The notes: generated by a model from the letters alone, not told the origin. DNA of 64,000 bases from Loigolactobacillus jiayinensis (GCF_003946445.1 NZ_RHOF01000003.1:48695-112694), one strand, 5' to 3'; numbered from the stretch's first letter, positions 52,970-62,351 are shown. Made by a program: numbers and translations.

Positions 52970-53779
52970 CTAGTCTTCAGCTAACCACTGCGCAATTTGT
53001 TGTTCGTAAATATCAATCAACTGCTCCTGTTCGACAAATTTGCCTAACGTGACAACCGAATCCATTTCCATTTGATATAGCGGCGTATCCACCTGCCAAC
53101 GCCGCGTGCGCTTAGCGTCGGTTTTGCCACGTAAAACTAGCCATTTAGCCACTGCTGCTGGTTGTTGCAATGCACTGACGACTTCAATTGGCGTTTGCCG
53201 TAACTGCTTAAAGAAGTGCTCCGCCATTTGAATGCCTTTGCCATCCAAGTCACCAAGATAAGTGAATTGCACACTACGCTGCTCTAATCGTTGAATCAAA
53301 GTAACGTACGTCGCATTAAAATCATTACCGCCTTGTAACACTAGCGGCCATTGCGGATGGCGACGCAACAAATAAACAAACACACCGTTATTTTCAATCA
53401 CGATCACGCGGTGATTTTGTAGCGGGAATTTATGCATGGCTGGTGCCTGCCATGGATTTAAAGTGAGCGGCTGCGGTAAATCAGTTCGGAAAACATTGGC
53501 GCTGGTAAAAGCCATCCCAATCAATTTTGCCGTTAACTCATTGATCTGCGCCGTTGTAAAATAATGGGCCAGCACCCAGCGGTAATAATCAAACAGCGCT
53601 GGATCAGTTTGCCCATCCGTTAACGTATGAGCCGTTAAACCTAAGGTCACCGCTTGTTGGCCTCGTGGCGGCAACTGCTTACCTGCTGCAATATCGGCAA
53701 ACAGCGGCTCCAATAAATTAGCATTGGCTGGTAGCCGCCGCCCCGTCACCTGAACATATTCTTGTTGATAATCATTCAT
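52970..53779 (-). CDS. jetD: Wadjet JetD-like Toprim nuclease subunit
   Basis: Predicted DNA-cleaving subunit of the SMC-type plasmid defence complex, 269 residues. The C-terminal half is a Toprim fold: conserved Glu in VIVIENNGVF (E129) and the DxD pair in TYLGDLDGKGIQ (D177, D179), followed by QMEMDSVVTLGKFVEQEQL as in DUF2399-type proteins. It is shorter than many JetD proteins, so the N-terminal DNA-binding arm is reduced. ATG overlaps the jetC end by 8 bp, after AGGTGG. A topoisomerase VI-A or other Toprim role is less likely in this context. Confidence 0.8.
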   Translation of the reverse strand: MNDYQQEYVQVTGRRLPANANLLEPLFADIAAGKQLPPRGQQAVTLGLTAHTLTDGQTDPALFDYYRWVLAHYFTTAQINELTAKLIGMAFTSANVFRTDLPQPLTLNPWQAPAMHKFPLQNHRVIVIENNGVFVYLLRRHPQWPLVLQGGNDFNATYVTLIQRLEQRSVQFTYLGDLDGKGIQMAEHFFKQLRQTPIEVVSALQQPAAVAKWLVLRGKTDAKRTRRWQVDTPLYQMEMDSVVTLGKFVEQEQLIDIYEQQIAQWLAED

Positions 53780-56700
53780 CGCGACTTTGCCACCTCAAAA
53801 CTGGTTGCACCTGATTTTGATGAAATTGACCATCATTTTGCTGTGCTGGCGCGATTACTTCATACGCAATATTGGCCACGCCGTCCGCCAAAATTTTATT
53901 CTGTGCCCCACTAGGCATGGTTGCAATAAAATCAAAGCCAAAATTAGCAATTGTCTTGGCAAACGACTTTGCTGTCTCTGGATCAAGCTTATCCGCAAAT
54001 TCATCGAACATTACTAAATACGGCTTATCGTTAACATTGCTCTGTTGCAACAACATTTTAGGCACTAACAACAACGGCAAGACCATGGCTTGTGCTTTTT
54101 CTGCACCTGATCCACCAGAACGAACAAACTTATCATCGACCTCTTCAAAAGCATCAACCGCACTTTGGCGCCGCTTGATCTGCACATGAAATTCCGACCA
54201 CTGGCGCGTGTCCAATAAGTCATGCGCGTGCTGCATGAATTGTACGTCATCGTCGGCAACCTCAGCATCGTTAGCCAAAAGTTGTAAGCGGCGCTCAATT
54301 TCTGCTTGTAACGTTGGTCGCTTTTCAGCTGTTAAATCACAAGCCTCCGTAATCGCTGACGCTGCAACATCGACTGGCGTTAAGGCAACCCGCAATTTAA
54401 TTCCTTGCGTATTCGATAAACCATCCGCCAACATTTGATTGTATTCGGTGATCACCCGATACTGCGTTGAGATTCGTTGCACTGCCGCAATCAAATAGGT
54501 CTCTTTTGCCATATCGTTACCACTTTTCAACTCAGCCAACGATTGGGTTACACCTGCTAATTCAGCTGCCATTATCGACTGTGCCTGGTTAATATCGAAT
54601 GCTACTGCCGTTACATCGTCTTGTTCAACTGCTCCTTGATACATTGCACTAGCGATTTCTTCATGGCCACGTTCCGCAAATAACGTATCCAGCGCACTCC
54701 GATCAACACCGTCCCGGTTGCTACGATGAATTCGCTGACGAATTCGATCAGCAATGTCACTGTATCTACTATTACGAATCTCGCTACCATGGGCTTTAGC
54801 AAAAGTATTCGCATCGTCCACTGTCTGTAAATGCGTTGCCGCTGGTAAATATGGCGCTAATCCTTTTAACACCTGCTCAATTTGTGTTGCGCTAGTCGCC
54901 AATTGTGCTGCCTTAGTCCGCATATTACTCTCTGCAGCTTGCTGGCGGCCTTGCTGGGTACTTTTACGTTCGGATAAACTATGTTCTTCCGCCGTTAAAT
55001 CCATCACTGCTTGATTGGCCTGAGCTAATTTATCATTTAACTGATGATCAATCACTAACGCCGCCAACATTTGTTGCCGTTGCGCAATCGTCTGCTGTAC
55101 TTGTGCTGGCTCAAAATTTGGCTCCATACTGACTTGTAAAGTTTTAATTTGTTGTTGTACACCCGCTTGCTGTGCTTTTAAACTCACCTGTTGTTGCGCA
55201 AATTGGGTCAGCTGTTCCACAATTGCCGCTAATTGTGCCTGTTGCGTCGTTAAAGTAGCCAACAAATCAGCAGTTGCTAAAACAATCTTTAAATCAGAAT
55301 GTGCTGTCAACAGTTCGTCACGTTGGGTCTTTAGTTGCTGAAACTGCTGGTTCATTTTAGCTGCGCCGTTTTCATGAATCGTCCGGTTATCCTGCTGCAG
55401 ACCTTCGCGAGCACGACTAACTAATGGCCCCTGTGTGCGCTGTTCAATACTATTGCTCATTTGCGTTTGCATGTCACCAACAATAGCGACATCTTGCGAT
55501 AGATTATTGATTTGTTGTGCTAAACTTTCGTATCGTGCAACCGACTGGTTTAAACGTTGAATATAGGTGTTGAATTTTTTGTTAGTGGTTGCTAAATCCG
55601 GCTGCGCCAAGACTTGACCTAACTCATGTAATTGTGCCGCTTGTCCATTTAACTTCACTTGCAGCGGCGCTAACCGATCAGTATTCACAGCTTGTTGCTT
55701 AGCTACCAATGCTTGAATCTGTTCCGTTATCGTCGTCAGCTCAACCTGTAAATTTTCTAATTGTGCCTGCTGTTTGGTATATCGCTGCAAGCGCTCCTGA
55801 TCACGCTGAATCTGTTCCGCTAGCGCCGCTCGTTGTTGTTCAATCACTGCTTGCTTAGCCTTAGCTACGTCCAACTTACGTAATTCAGTCTGTGCTTCCT
55901 TTAAACTACTGGTCAGTAAATCAAGTTGCTGATCATATTTAGCGATTGCTGCTTGTGCCTGCGCCGCCTTTTCCTTTTGCTGCTCGTAATCTACATGTAG
56001 CGCACCATATGGTTTCAAGCCAATTTCATTGATGTGATTTAGATTTCGCCAAAAAATATCTCGCTTCATGGCAGCCAAGCGTTTTTGTGCCTGCTCAATA
56101 CGCAACAACAAGCCATTTTTGCGATTAACTTCTCGCTGCGTTCCGGCAGCATTATGAATAATTAAATCATCGATACTCGGCTGAGCATCGCGCAAGGCCG
56201 CCTTAATTGGTGTAAACCGTGCATTACCACCAGTTAAAATAGGTGAGGCTAATAGCCGATAAACATTGGCTAATTGCCCTAGCGTTGCGCCATCATTGAA
56301 TCCATAAACATGGGCAGCAACGTATTCGCGGTAATCACCGGCACTGGCAAAAACGCGCAGTTGCTCACCTAAGGCTGCATTAGCGGTTTTGAATTCATCT
56401 TCAGTCAAACTATGCCCTTGTGCATCAGTTGTCACCAACTCCAATGGACGCGTCACTGACTCATTGATCACCGCAAACCACCACGTTGCCCCAGAAGTTT
56501 CATCGTCTGTCCTCCGCGCCCCTAGACCCAGGATCACCTGTCGTGTAATGGAACGCATCGTCAAATAACTATAGCCAGTACGAACCTTCATCGCACTAGG
56601 TCCCCAACCGAGCAACATGCTTTTAAATGTGCGCGTATCCTGTTGGCTATTACGCGCGTTGGTTGACTTAGCAACTTTTTCGGTACCCTTAGCCGGATTA

Positions 56701-56891
56701 AAAGACGGCGTAGCAGTTGAACCATCGATCAGCATCGGAAAAAAACAGTTGGCTAACGTGGTTTTACCAGCAGCATTTTCACCAACTAAGGTTAAATTAC
56801 CAAATTGTGAGGCAGCTAAATCCAGTTGAACGTATTTATTAAAATTACGTAAATGATAGCTGACTGGTGTTAAATGATTAGGTAAATTCAA
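53772..56891 (-). CDS. jetC: Wadjet JetC-like SMC/MukB ATPase
   Basis: Motor subunit expected to extrude DNA loops, 1039 residues. Walker A is VGENAAGKTTLANCFF (about 36-51). Two coiled-coil arms, very rich in Gln and Ala, occupy roughly 290-480 and 510-720 with a presumed hinge between them. The ABC signature is RSGGSGAEKAQ (about 925) and Walker B is YLVMFDEFADKLDP (about 958-971). Start is TTG inside the jetB stop (TTGA overlap), 5 nt after GGAGGAG. The head motifs are intact. A generic SbcC-like ATPase is the alternative, but the four-gene context argues for Wadjet. Confidence 0.85.
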   Translation of the reverse strand: MNLPNHLTPVSYHLRNFNKYVQLDLAASQFGNLTLVGENAAGKTTLANCFFPMLIDGSTATPSFNPAKGTEKVAKSTNARNSQQDTRTFKSMLLGWGPSAMKVRTGYSYLTMRSITRQVILGLGARRTDDETSGATWWFAVINESVTRPLELVTTDAQGHSLTEDEFKTANAALGEQLRVFASAGDYREYVAAHVYGFNDGATLGQLANVYRLLASPILTGGNARFTPIKAALRDAQPSIDDLIIHNAAGTQREVNRKNGLLLRIEQAQKRLAAMKRDIFWRNLNHINEIGLKPYGALHVDYEQQKEKAAQAQAAIAKYDQQLDLLTSSLKEAQTELRKLDVAKAKQAVIEQQRAALAEQIQRDQERLQRYTKQQAQLENLQVELTTITEQIQALVAKQQAVNTDRLAPLQVKLNGQAAQLHELGQVLAQPDLATTNKKFNTYIQRLNQSVARYESLAQQINNLSQDVAIVGDMQTQMSNSIEQRTQGPLVSRAREGLQQDNRTIHENGAAKMNQQFQQLKTQRDELLTAHSDLKIVLATADLLATLTTQQAQLAAIVEQLTQFAQQQVSLKAQQAGVQQQIKTLQVSMEPNFEPAQVQQTIAQRQQMLAALVIDHQLNDKLAQANQAVMDLTAEEHSLSERKSTQQGRQQAAESNMRTKAAQLATSATQIEQVLKGLAPYLPAATHLQTVDDANTFAKAHGSEIRNSRYSDIADRIRQRIHRSNRDGVDRSALDTLFAERGHEEIASAMYQGAVEQDDVTAVAFDINQAQSIMAAELAGVTQSLAELKSGNDMAKETYLIAAVQRISTQYRVITEYNQMLADGLSNTQGIKLRVALTPVDVAASAITEACDLTAEKRPTLQAEIERRLQLLANDAEVADDDVQFMQHAHDLLDTRQWSEFHVQIKRRQSAVDAFEEVDDKFVRSGGSGAEKAQAMVLPLLLVPKMLLQQSNVNDKPYLVMFDEFADKLDPETAKSFAKTIANFGFDFIATMPSGAQNKILADGVANIAYEVIAPAQQNDGQFHQNQVQPVLRWQSRDE

Positions 56892-57898
56892 ATTTTCTCC
56901 TCCTCAGTTGCACGCACGGCAAAACGCTTAACCAATGGTGTCGGCAAAATATTCTGACCATGTTTGCTAGCTAAAGCATTTTCAAACAGTGCTTCTTTAA
57001 CTAGCGTGATGCTAACGTTTTGCGGTGCCCCGTATAAACGTTCCACAATTTGGTGCACCCGCTGGTTTAATTGTTCCTGTGGCAAACCAGCCCCTAACGA
57101 ACGGGCAACAGCCAAGGCAATAATGTATGGTTTAGCCGCACTACGCTGCCGTTGTCGGTCTAATAACAACGCATAGTCATCGCCAATTTCCAATTCAAAT
57201 CGCTGCAGTTGTGCCCATTTCTCGGCGATTTTAACTTTATTTTCTACTAATACTGTCCATAGATATGGTGTTACCTTGGGACTTAAAAAACGCCGCCGCA
57301 ATAAGCCACGATTAACCTGCTGAATTTCCGTCAATGGCGTGCGTTGTTGTGCCGTCCGCAAGTTATTGACCAAACACTGCGCGACACTGGTAAAATCAGG
57401 GCTAACGCTCCAATATTCTTCGACTAAAATCGCTTGGTCGCCTGGTGCTTGTTCTAATTGCTCTGGCGTGAATAACTTGAACCGTTCCACAAACAGACGC
57501 TTGATCAAACGGAAAATACGCTTCTCATCTAGATCAACCACTTCACTGCGAACTTGGCGAATAATCGTTTGTGCAGACACAATACGTCCATCTTCATCAG
57601 CCTGAATACTCGGCTCATTGATCACCGCTTTTAACGTGGCTAACAGCACATGAACTTCCTCAGCTGTCAATTGTTGCTCACCAACCAGTAGCAATAAATT
57701 TTCCTGATAATTATAAGGTCCCATCCCCAATAAATCAGTCAAATAGTTAGTAATTCGTCGCTGTACTAGCGGTTGTTTTAGCGCCGCAATTGCATTAACT
57801 GTATTATTAGTCATTTCCGGTGTGATTGTACTTGTAAAAATCCCGCGGTCAAACAATTGATTAATGATCAAGCGCTCATTTGCATGTAAATCTACCAT
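56888..57898 (-). CDS. jetB: Wadjet JetB-like (MukE-like) subunit
   Basis: Helical, winged-helix-like protein of 336 residues located between the JetA- and JetC-like genes, where the MukE-like subunit belongs. Visible stretches include MVDLHANERLIINQLFDRGIF, ALKQPLVQRRITNYLTDLLGMGPYNYQEN and, at the C-terminal end, LVKEALFENALASKHGQ. I see no catalytic motif, as expected for a bridging subunit. It is longer than the smallest JetB proteins, in line with a subtype other than the classic Bacillus type I. Its own extended -10 promoter lies about 50 bp upstream. Assignment leans on gene order. Confidence 0.72.
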   Translation of the reverse strand: MVDLHANERLIINQLFDRGIFTSTITPEMTNNTVNAIAALKQPLVQRRITNYLTDLLGMGPYNYQENLLLLVGEQQLTAEEVHVLLATLKAVINEPSIQADEDGRIVSAQTIIRQVRSEVVDLDEKRIFRLIKRLFVERFKLFTPEQLEQAPGDQAILVEEYWSVSPDFTSVAQCLVNNLRTAQQRTPLTEIQQVNRGLLRRRFLSPKVTPYLWTVLVENKVKIAEKWAQLQRFELEIGDDYALLLDRQRQRSAAKPYIIALAVARSLGAGLPQEQLNQRVHQIVERLYGAPQNVSITLVKEALFENALASKHGQNILPTPLVKRFAVRATEEEKI

Positions 57899-57947
57899 TA
57901 ATTAGCCTACTTTCTAATACGACAAATAACGCCATTTTTAGCGACAC

Positions 57948-57956
57948 ATTATACCA
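57948..57956 (-). promoter_or_regulatory. Extended -10 promoter for jetBCD
   Basis: On the minus strand TGGTATAAT, a full extended -10 element, about 50 bp before the jetB ATG and directly after the jetA terminator. No good -35 box is seen, as is usual for extended -10 promoters. Confidence 0.6.
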
Positions 57957-57963
57957 TCTCAAT

Positions 57964-58001
57964 TAAAAAAGCGGATTCAAGCACCAACATGAATCCACTT
58001 T
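57964..58001 (-). terminator. Intrinsic terminator between jetA and jetB
   Basis: On the minus strand AAAGTGGATTCA pairs with TGAATCCGCTTT (12 bp with one G-U pair), a 10-nt loop and six T. It starts about 65 bp after the jetA stop. Confidence 0.85.
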
Positions 58002-58064
58002 AGCATGAATTTAAATCAAACGAAAGGGGAACACGTGAAATTTTCAAACGTTGTCTTTAGCTTC

Positions 58065-59570
58065 TTAATCAAACCAAGCTTCAAAGCCACAAGGCAAAAA
58101 AACACTGAAGCGTTCACCCTGACAATGCAATTGAATTGGTGGAGTTGCCGCCAATACTTGCACTTTTTTCACCGAACGACCAAAGGGGGCAAAACTAGCA
58201 TAATGGGTATATCCAGTAGCGCTAAATAAACGCACCACCTCATCCCGCGCCGTCATTGTAGTGAACGTCAAGTCATGATCAATAACTGCGTGTTGCCCAT
58301 CGTGCATGACTAACTGTTGAAATTCAGCCAACGCTGCTTGCCCATCATCTTCAGCCATGTTGTCCACCGCTACTGTCGGATTATCCGCTTCAGTAAAAAT
58401 TTGCTGCTCACGCTGCTTGGCCACATAAGTTACCGGTCCCATAGTTGCTGCTTCTAACAAGTCAGCGTTATCTTCCACATCACGATCAAAGGGCAAATGG
58501 CGCGGTAATGCTGCCGCAATTGGGATTGTGTTGAACTGTTGCAACAACGCATCGATTTCGCCAGTTAACGCCTTAATATCAACAGCTTGATTGCGGACAT
58601 GTTCGAACTCTTGACTCAATAACTTGATGGCGTTCAAAATAGTTTGGAACAATAAATAAATCGAGTCCAAACTGCTATCAATTGCCTGACTACTGGAATC
58701 AAAGCTCAACGCCATTTGCTGTAATTGCCGCTGGACGTAAGCTTTAGTCCGATTAAAACGACGTAACATCCCTGCTGTATCGCCGACCGCACGCGCAGCA
58801 TCTAAATCATCAGCGCCTTGTTGCGAACGCGCCACACGCTCAGCAAAATCGCTCATTTCATTTAGTCCCTGAATTCGGGGTGCTTGCTGCAACAATTGCC
58901 GGTAAGCTGGGATCGCCTTTTCCCGTAACATCGCTTGTAAATGGTCTGCTGCTTTGCTGCCATGATTAAACGCCAAGTCATTGGCCAACTCATCTAAATC
59001 CTCGTCCAGCTTATGCATGCCTTTCATCACATCTTCATAAGCCGCCAGCATATTGGCAAAATCATTATAAAGTTGTGTCGTGGCAGCGTCAGTTCCAGCA
59101 CCGCTGATTTTGGCCAGCAACTGACAATACTCGTTGATTCGCATCGTGTTAGCAGTCACTGTACTTTCCGCATCAACAACCTTTTGCATCATTCGTAAAT
59201 ACTCAATACCGCTACTGGTAATTTTATACACTGAAGTTTGATGAGTCAGTTGTTTACCACTTTTAGTATGATCGCGCACTTTGCGCGCACTAACTTCGAC
59301 TAACCTAGCGCGCTCAGTTAGCACAGCCAGCACGTTTTTCAACACATCATCAGAAATCGGCGCTTCTCGATTGTCAACGTCCAAATATTCACTATTATAT
59401 TTATGCGCCAAAAAATCCAGCGTGTTGGGGACCCCGTTGGTCGTGCTATCGCGGTATAAAATCATCAAAATATTCCAGCCGGCCAACGGATGCTTGTGAT
59501 TCAAGCCTAAATTGGCCGCCAAAAGTAGATTTTTTAATGGTTGGGCTAACGTGACGCTGATGATGATCAC
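58065..59570 (-). CDS. jetA: Wadjet JetA-like (MukF/kleisin-like) subunit
   Basis: Helical protein of about 501 residues expected to bridge the two ATPase heads. The N-terminal part looks like a winged helix (HPLAGWNILMILYRDSTTNG, then VYKITSSGIEYLRMMQKVV), the centre is long helices (residues about 150-340, including ADHLQAMLREKAIPAYRQLL), and the C-terminal end is beta-rich. The start is uncertain: the frame is open to a TTG at 59621, but the GTG at 59570, with AGAAG 9 nt upstream, gives an N-terminus of more usual length before NLLLAANLGL. It is followed by a terminator, so it is partly separate from jetBCD. Confidence 0.72.
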   Translation of the reverse strand: MIIISVTLAQPLKNLLLAANLGLNHKHPLAGWNILMILYRDSTTNGVPNTLDFLAHKYNSEYLDVDNREAPISDDVLKNVLAVLTERARLVEVSARKVRDHTKSGKQLTHQTSVYKITSSGIEYLRMMQKVVDAESTVTANTMRINEYCQLLAKISGAGTDAATTQLYNDFANMLAAYEDVMKGMHKLDEDLDELANDLAFNHGSKAADHLQAMLREKAIPAYRQLLQQAPRIQGLNEMSDFAERVARSQQGADDLDAARAVGDTAGMLRRFNRTKAYVQRQLQQMALSFDSSSQAIDSSLDSIYLLFQTILNAIKLLSQEFEHVRNQAVDIKALTGEIDALLQQFNTIPIAAALPRHLPFDRDVEDNADLLEAATMGPVTYVAKQREQQIFTEADNPTVAVDNMAEDDGQAALAEFQQLVMHDGQHAVIDHDLTFTTMTARDEVVRLFSATGYTHYASFAPFGRSVKKVQVLAATPPIQLHCQGERFSVFLPCGFEAWFD

Positions 59571-59637
59571 CTGCACTTTCTTCTGGCATAAACTAGCCTT
59601 AGTATACGGGATACTAATCAAATTTTCTACGCCTGAG

Positions 59638-59666
59638 TTGACAAGCCATGAAATAATCTCTTTAAT
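59638..59666 (+). promoter_or_regulatory. Promoter of the SDR gene
   Basis: TTGACA (59638-59643), 17-bp spacer, TTTAAT (59661-59666), about 35 bp before the start codon. Confidence 0.6.
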
Positions 59667-59702
59667 CTACTATAGATAGCTAATATAAGGAGGAACCTAC
59701 AC

Positions 59703-60443
59703 ATGCCAATCAAAAACAAAGTTGTCGTCATTACCGGTGCTTCTAGCGGTATCGGTGCCGCAACTGCTAAAGAACTCGCTAAACAAGGCGCCAAAGTGGT
59801 ACTCGGTGCGCGGCGAACTGAACGACTTGAACAATTACTGACCGAAATCACTACCGCTGGCGGTCAAGCAGTCACACAACAAACAGATGTCACTGACCAT
59901 AAACAAGTTCAAGCACTAGTAGATCTAGCGGTTGAAAAATTTGGCCGACTTGACGTCATATTTAACAATGCTGGCTTAATGCCCCTGTCTAAACTACATT
60001 TACTAAAGGTCGACGAATGGGACCGCATGATCGACGTTAATATCAAAGGCGTTTTGTATGGTATCGCAGCTGCACTTCCAATCATGCGCCAACAAGGTAG
60101 CGGCCAGATCATCGCAACCGATTCCGTTGCCGGCCACTTTGTTCACCCCAACACAGCCGTTTATGCCGGCACTAAATTTGCCGTACGGACGATCATGGAA
60201 GGCCTGCGCCAAGAAGAAGGCAAAAATAATATCCGCTCAATGATCGTCTCACCTGGCGCAGTTGAAACAGAATTGTATTCAACCATCACTGACGAAAAGG
60301 TACGTGCAAACACTTATAATAATGAACGCTCTTACGGCTTAAGCGACGTTGATATTGCCAATGCAGTTGCTTACGCCATTGGTCAACCAGAGAACGTTAA
60401 TATCAATGAAATTCTGTTACGACCGACAAAGCAACCACTTTAA
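59703..60443 (+). CDS. SDR family NAD(P)-dependent oxidoreductase
   Basis: Classical short-chain dehydrogenase of 246 residues. Cofactor motif [18 protein letters not shown] with the basic [11 protein letters not shown] segment suggests NADP(H). [11 protein letters not shown], catalytic Ser in [13 protein letters not shown] and [18 protein letters not shown] (Tyr-Lys) are present. ATG follows AAGGAGG. It is divergent from the jet locus and convergent with KdgF. Such proteins are usually annotated as clavaldehyde-dehydrogenase-like or YdfG-like; the substrate is unknown. Confidence 0.9.
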   Translation: MPIKNKVVVITGASSGIGAATAKELAKQGAKVVLGARRTERLEQLLTEITTAGGQAVTQQTDVTDHKQVQALVDLAVEKFGRLDVIFNNAGLMPLSKLHLLKVDEWDRMIDVNIKGVLYGIAAALPIMRQQGSGQIIATDSVAGHFVHPNTAVYAGTKFAVRTIMEGLRQEEGKNNIRSMIVSPGAVETELYSTITDEKVRANTYNNERSYGLSDVDIANAVAYAIGQPENVNINEILLRPTKQPL

Positions 60444-60452
60444 ATTGAACGT

Positions 60453-60494
60453 AAAAAACGCCACTGAGGGTTGCTGACTCAGCGGCGTTTTTTT
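60453..60494. terminator. Bidirectional terminator
   Basis: AAAAAACGCCACTGAG pairs with CTCAGCGGCGTTTTTT (one mismatch) and has runs on both sides; it separates the convergent SDR and KdgF genes. Confidence 0.9.
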
Positions 60495-60516
60495 GCGTTA
60501 CACAACTAATATATCA

Positions 60517-60861
60517 TTAAATAAAATCTTCCCGTTGTGGTGTGAAGCAATCTAGAACTTGACTATCGTCTTCTAACGGAATGCAGCCATGTTCAACGTT
60601 TGATGGGAAGTAGATACTGTCGCCAACATGAACTTCTTGTACATCAGTATGATCAGAATAAACAATTTCGAATTTAAACGAGCCTTTTTTGATATAAGTA
60701 ACTTGTTCATGCACATGATGATGTGTTGGAATCTCAACATCTGGTGTTGCTTTTCTGAAGAAAACTTGGGCATACATTAAAGTGCCTTCGTGCGCCAAGA
60801 CTTTGCGGTATGAGTTTTCGTCAATTTCATCAACCTTGATATCATCGTATTTATAGAACAT
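60517..60861 (-). CDS. kdgF: KdgF-like cupin, unsaturated uronate ring opening
   Basis: Small one-domain cupin of 114 residues. KdgF speeds conversion of 4,5-unsaturated uronate to linear 5-keto-4-deoxyuronate. It shows the metal site PTHHHVHEQVTYIKKGSFKFE, the second part VGDSIYFPSNVEHGC, and the KdgF-type end LDCFTPQREDF with the Phe-Pro-Arg pattern. ATG is 8 nt after GGAGG. It follows the UlaA-type permease gene on the same strand, which ties the substrate of that permease to unsaturated uronates. A generic cupin is the alternative. Confidence 0.8.
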   Translation of the reverse strand: MFYKYDDIKVDEIDENSYRKVLAHEGTLMYAQVFFRKATPDVEIPTHHHVHEQVTYIKKGSFKFEIVYSDHTDVQEVHVGDSIYFPSNVEHGCIPLEDDSQVLDCFTPQREDFI

Positions 60862-60933
60862 AGTAAATTCCTCCTAATATTTTTATTAAAATCATTATAC
60901 ACGTTAGTTAGTAATACAAATCTAAGCACGAGA

Positions 60934-62184
60934 CTAGAACCATTTAAAGATAAAGTAAACTAATGCAGAGATCCCAATAAAGTCAGGATCAGCAAAGGTT
61001 GTCCCTTGTGCACCTAAGAATGAGAACAATGGCAAGGAAACGGCTGGCAAGATGGCTAATAATAGCCCATCAACAAAGCTAGAAATCAGTGCGCCACGGA
61101 AGCCACCAGTGGCATTCCCGTAAATACCAGCGGCACCACCAGTGATAAAACATGCCATTAAGCCAGGTACGATAACGGGTAAACCGATAAACGGGAAGAT
61201 AAAGATACAGACAACCCCAGTTAAGAAACTAACTAAGAATCCAATTAAAGCTGTGTTAGGTGATTTCTCAAACAGAACTAACACATCAACACTGGCAATT
61301 GCGCCTGGTGCAAAGACTTTGGCAAACCCTTTAAATGCTGGTACGATTTCTTCAATAAAGAGCTTAACGCCCGCTTTAACAATGAATAGCCCACTGGCAA
61401 AGATTGCTGATTGTTCCATGATGAAAACCCAAAAATTAGCGCCATCAGCAAGTTTAGATACGTAAGCTGTCCCAGCGAATAAACCGCTGACCAAGAATAA
61501 GATAAACATAGTCAAGGTTGTCGCAACGTTAGGATTCTTCAAAAACAAGATACTATCATTTAATTTGATATCTTCAGTATCGTTGTCCTTATTACCAAAT
61601 TTTGAACCTAACCATGAACCAATGAAATACGCAATCGAGCCACTATGAGCAATTGTGTATTCATCATTACCCACAACATCTCGCGTATACTTCCGTAAAA
61701 GGTACGGCATAATTGCCATGTACAACCCAATAAAAATTGCCCCAATAATAATTGTGATTGTCTTACCATAATTAAGATCCGTCAATACTGCAGTGACAGC
61801 AAAAGCCATGAAGATAACCAATTGTAGTGATAAATAGATGTTCTTAAATTTAGTGAAACGTGCAATGATAATGTTGAGTACTAAGGCTAAAGCCAGCATC
61901 AAGGCTGCTGTTGAACCGAGCTTTCCCAACGTCATCGCCATCATAGCTTCATTACTAGGGACGATCCCCGTTAAATGAAACGCATGACTGAAAATCTGAC
62001 TAAAATAAGTTAAAACACCACTTAAAATCCCACTACCAGCTTTGATCATGGTGAAACCCATAAAGGACATGATTGTCCCTGTGATCAGTTTAGAAGGCTT
62101 GTTCTTTTGGAACAATAAGCCCAGAAATGTGACCAGCGCAATGATAATCGACGGTTGACTAACAATCGATAAGAACGTCTTCAT
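60934..62184 (-). CDS. UlaA/SgaT-type PTS IIC permease without IIA/IIB
   Basis: Membrane protein of 416 residues in the ascorbate PTS IIC family, with about ten to eleven helices. It begins KTFLSIVSQPSIIIALVTFLGLLFQ and has GSTAALMLALALVLNI, SGSIAYFIGSWLGSKFGNK and late GLPVIVPGLMACFITGGAAGIYGN segments typical of UlaA. ATG at 62184 follows GAGGAGG by 9 nt; a longer frame to 62220 is rejected. No UlaA partner IIA or IIB gene is present. Paired with KdgF it probably transports an acidic sugar. Three strong operators and a cre-like site lie upstream. Confidence 0.85.
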   Translation of the reverse strand: MKTFLSIVSQPSIIIALVTFLGLLFQKNKPSKLITGTIMSFMGFTMIKAGSGILSGVLTYFSQIFSHAFHLTGIVPSNEAMMAMTLGKLGSTAALMLALALVLNIIIARFTKFKNIYLSLQLVIFMAFAVTAVLTDLNYGKTITIIIGAIFIGLYMAIMPYLLRKYTRDVVGNDEYTIAHSGSIAYFIGSWLGSKFGNKDNDTEDIKLNDSILFLKNPNVATTLTMFILFLVSGLFAGTAYVSKLADGANFWVFIMEQSAIFASGLFIVKAGVKLFIEEIVPAFKGFAKVFAPGAIASVDVLVLFEKSPNTALIGFLVSFLTGVVCIFIFPFIGLPVIVPGLMACFITGGAAGIYGNATGGFRGALISSFVDGLLLAILPAVSLPLFSFLGAQGTTFADPDFIGISALVYFIFKWF

Positions 62185-62270
62185 CGTTTTTTCCTCCTCT
62201 ATTCCACAATGGATAGCCATTCTGCTACGGAAAAATCTATTAAGCTAAAAGATGAACTAAGGCACTTGCT

Positions 62271-62286
62271 ACTAAATCGATTTAGT
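62271..62286. promoter_or_regulatory. Operator copy 1, ACTAAATCGATTTAGT
   Basis: Perfect 16-bp palindrome with central CG, as LacI-family repressors prefer. Closest to the permease start codon. Confidence 0.75.
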
Positions 62287-62335
62287 TTTTGTTAATAGGT
62301 AAAATAAGCTTTAATATTGCATGTTATTGCAAACA

Positions 62336-62351
62336 ACTAAATCGATTTAGT
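62336..62351. promoter_or_regulatory. Operator copy 2, ACTAAATCGATTTAGT
   Basis: Identical to copy 1. Confidence 0.75.

Noticed and set aside
52970..53779. JetD-like gene considered as a topoisomerase VI or RNase M5-type Toprim protein
   Set aside because: The gene overlaps jetC and lies in a four-gene Jet order; the motif layout fits a DUF2399-like Toprim protein better.
54754..55014. Cys- and Leu-rich plus-strand frame inside jetC
   Set aside because: Antisense shadow of the Gln/Ala-rich coiled coil; composition follows from the opposite strand.
59470..59610. Alternative frame ATGCCAGAAGAA near the jetA start
   Set aside because: It is open for under 50 codons in another frame, with no match to the jet proteins.
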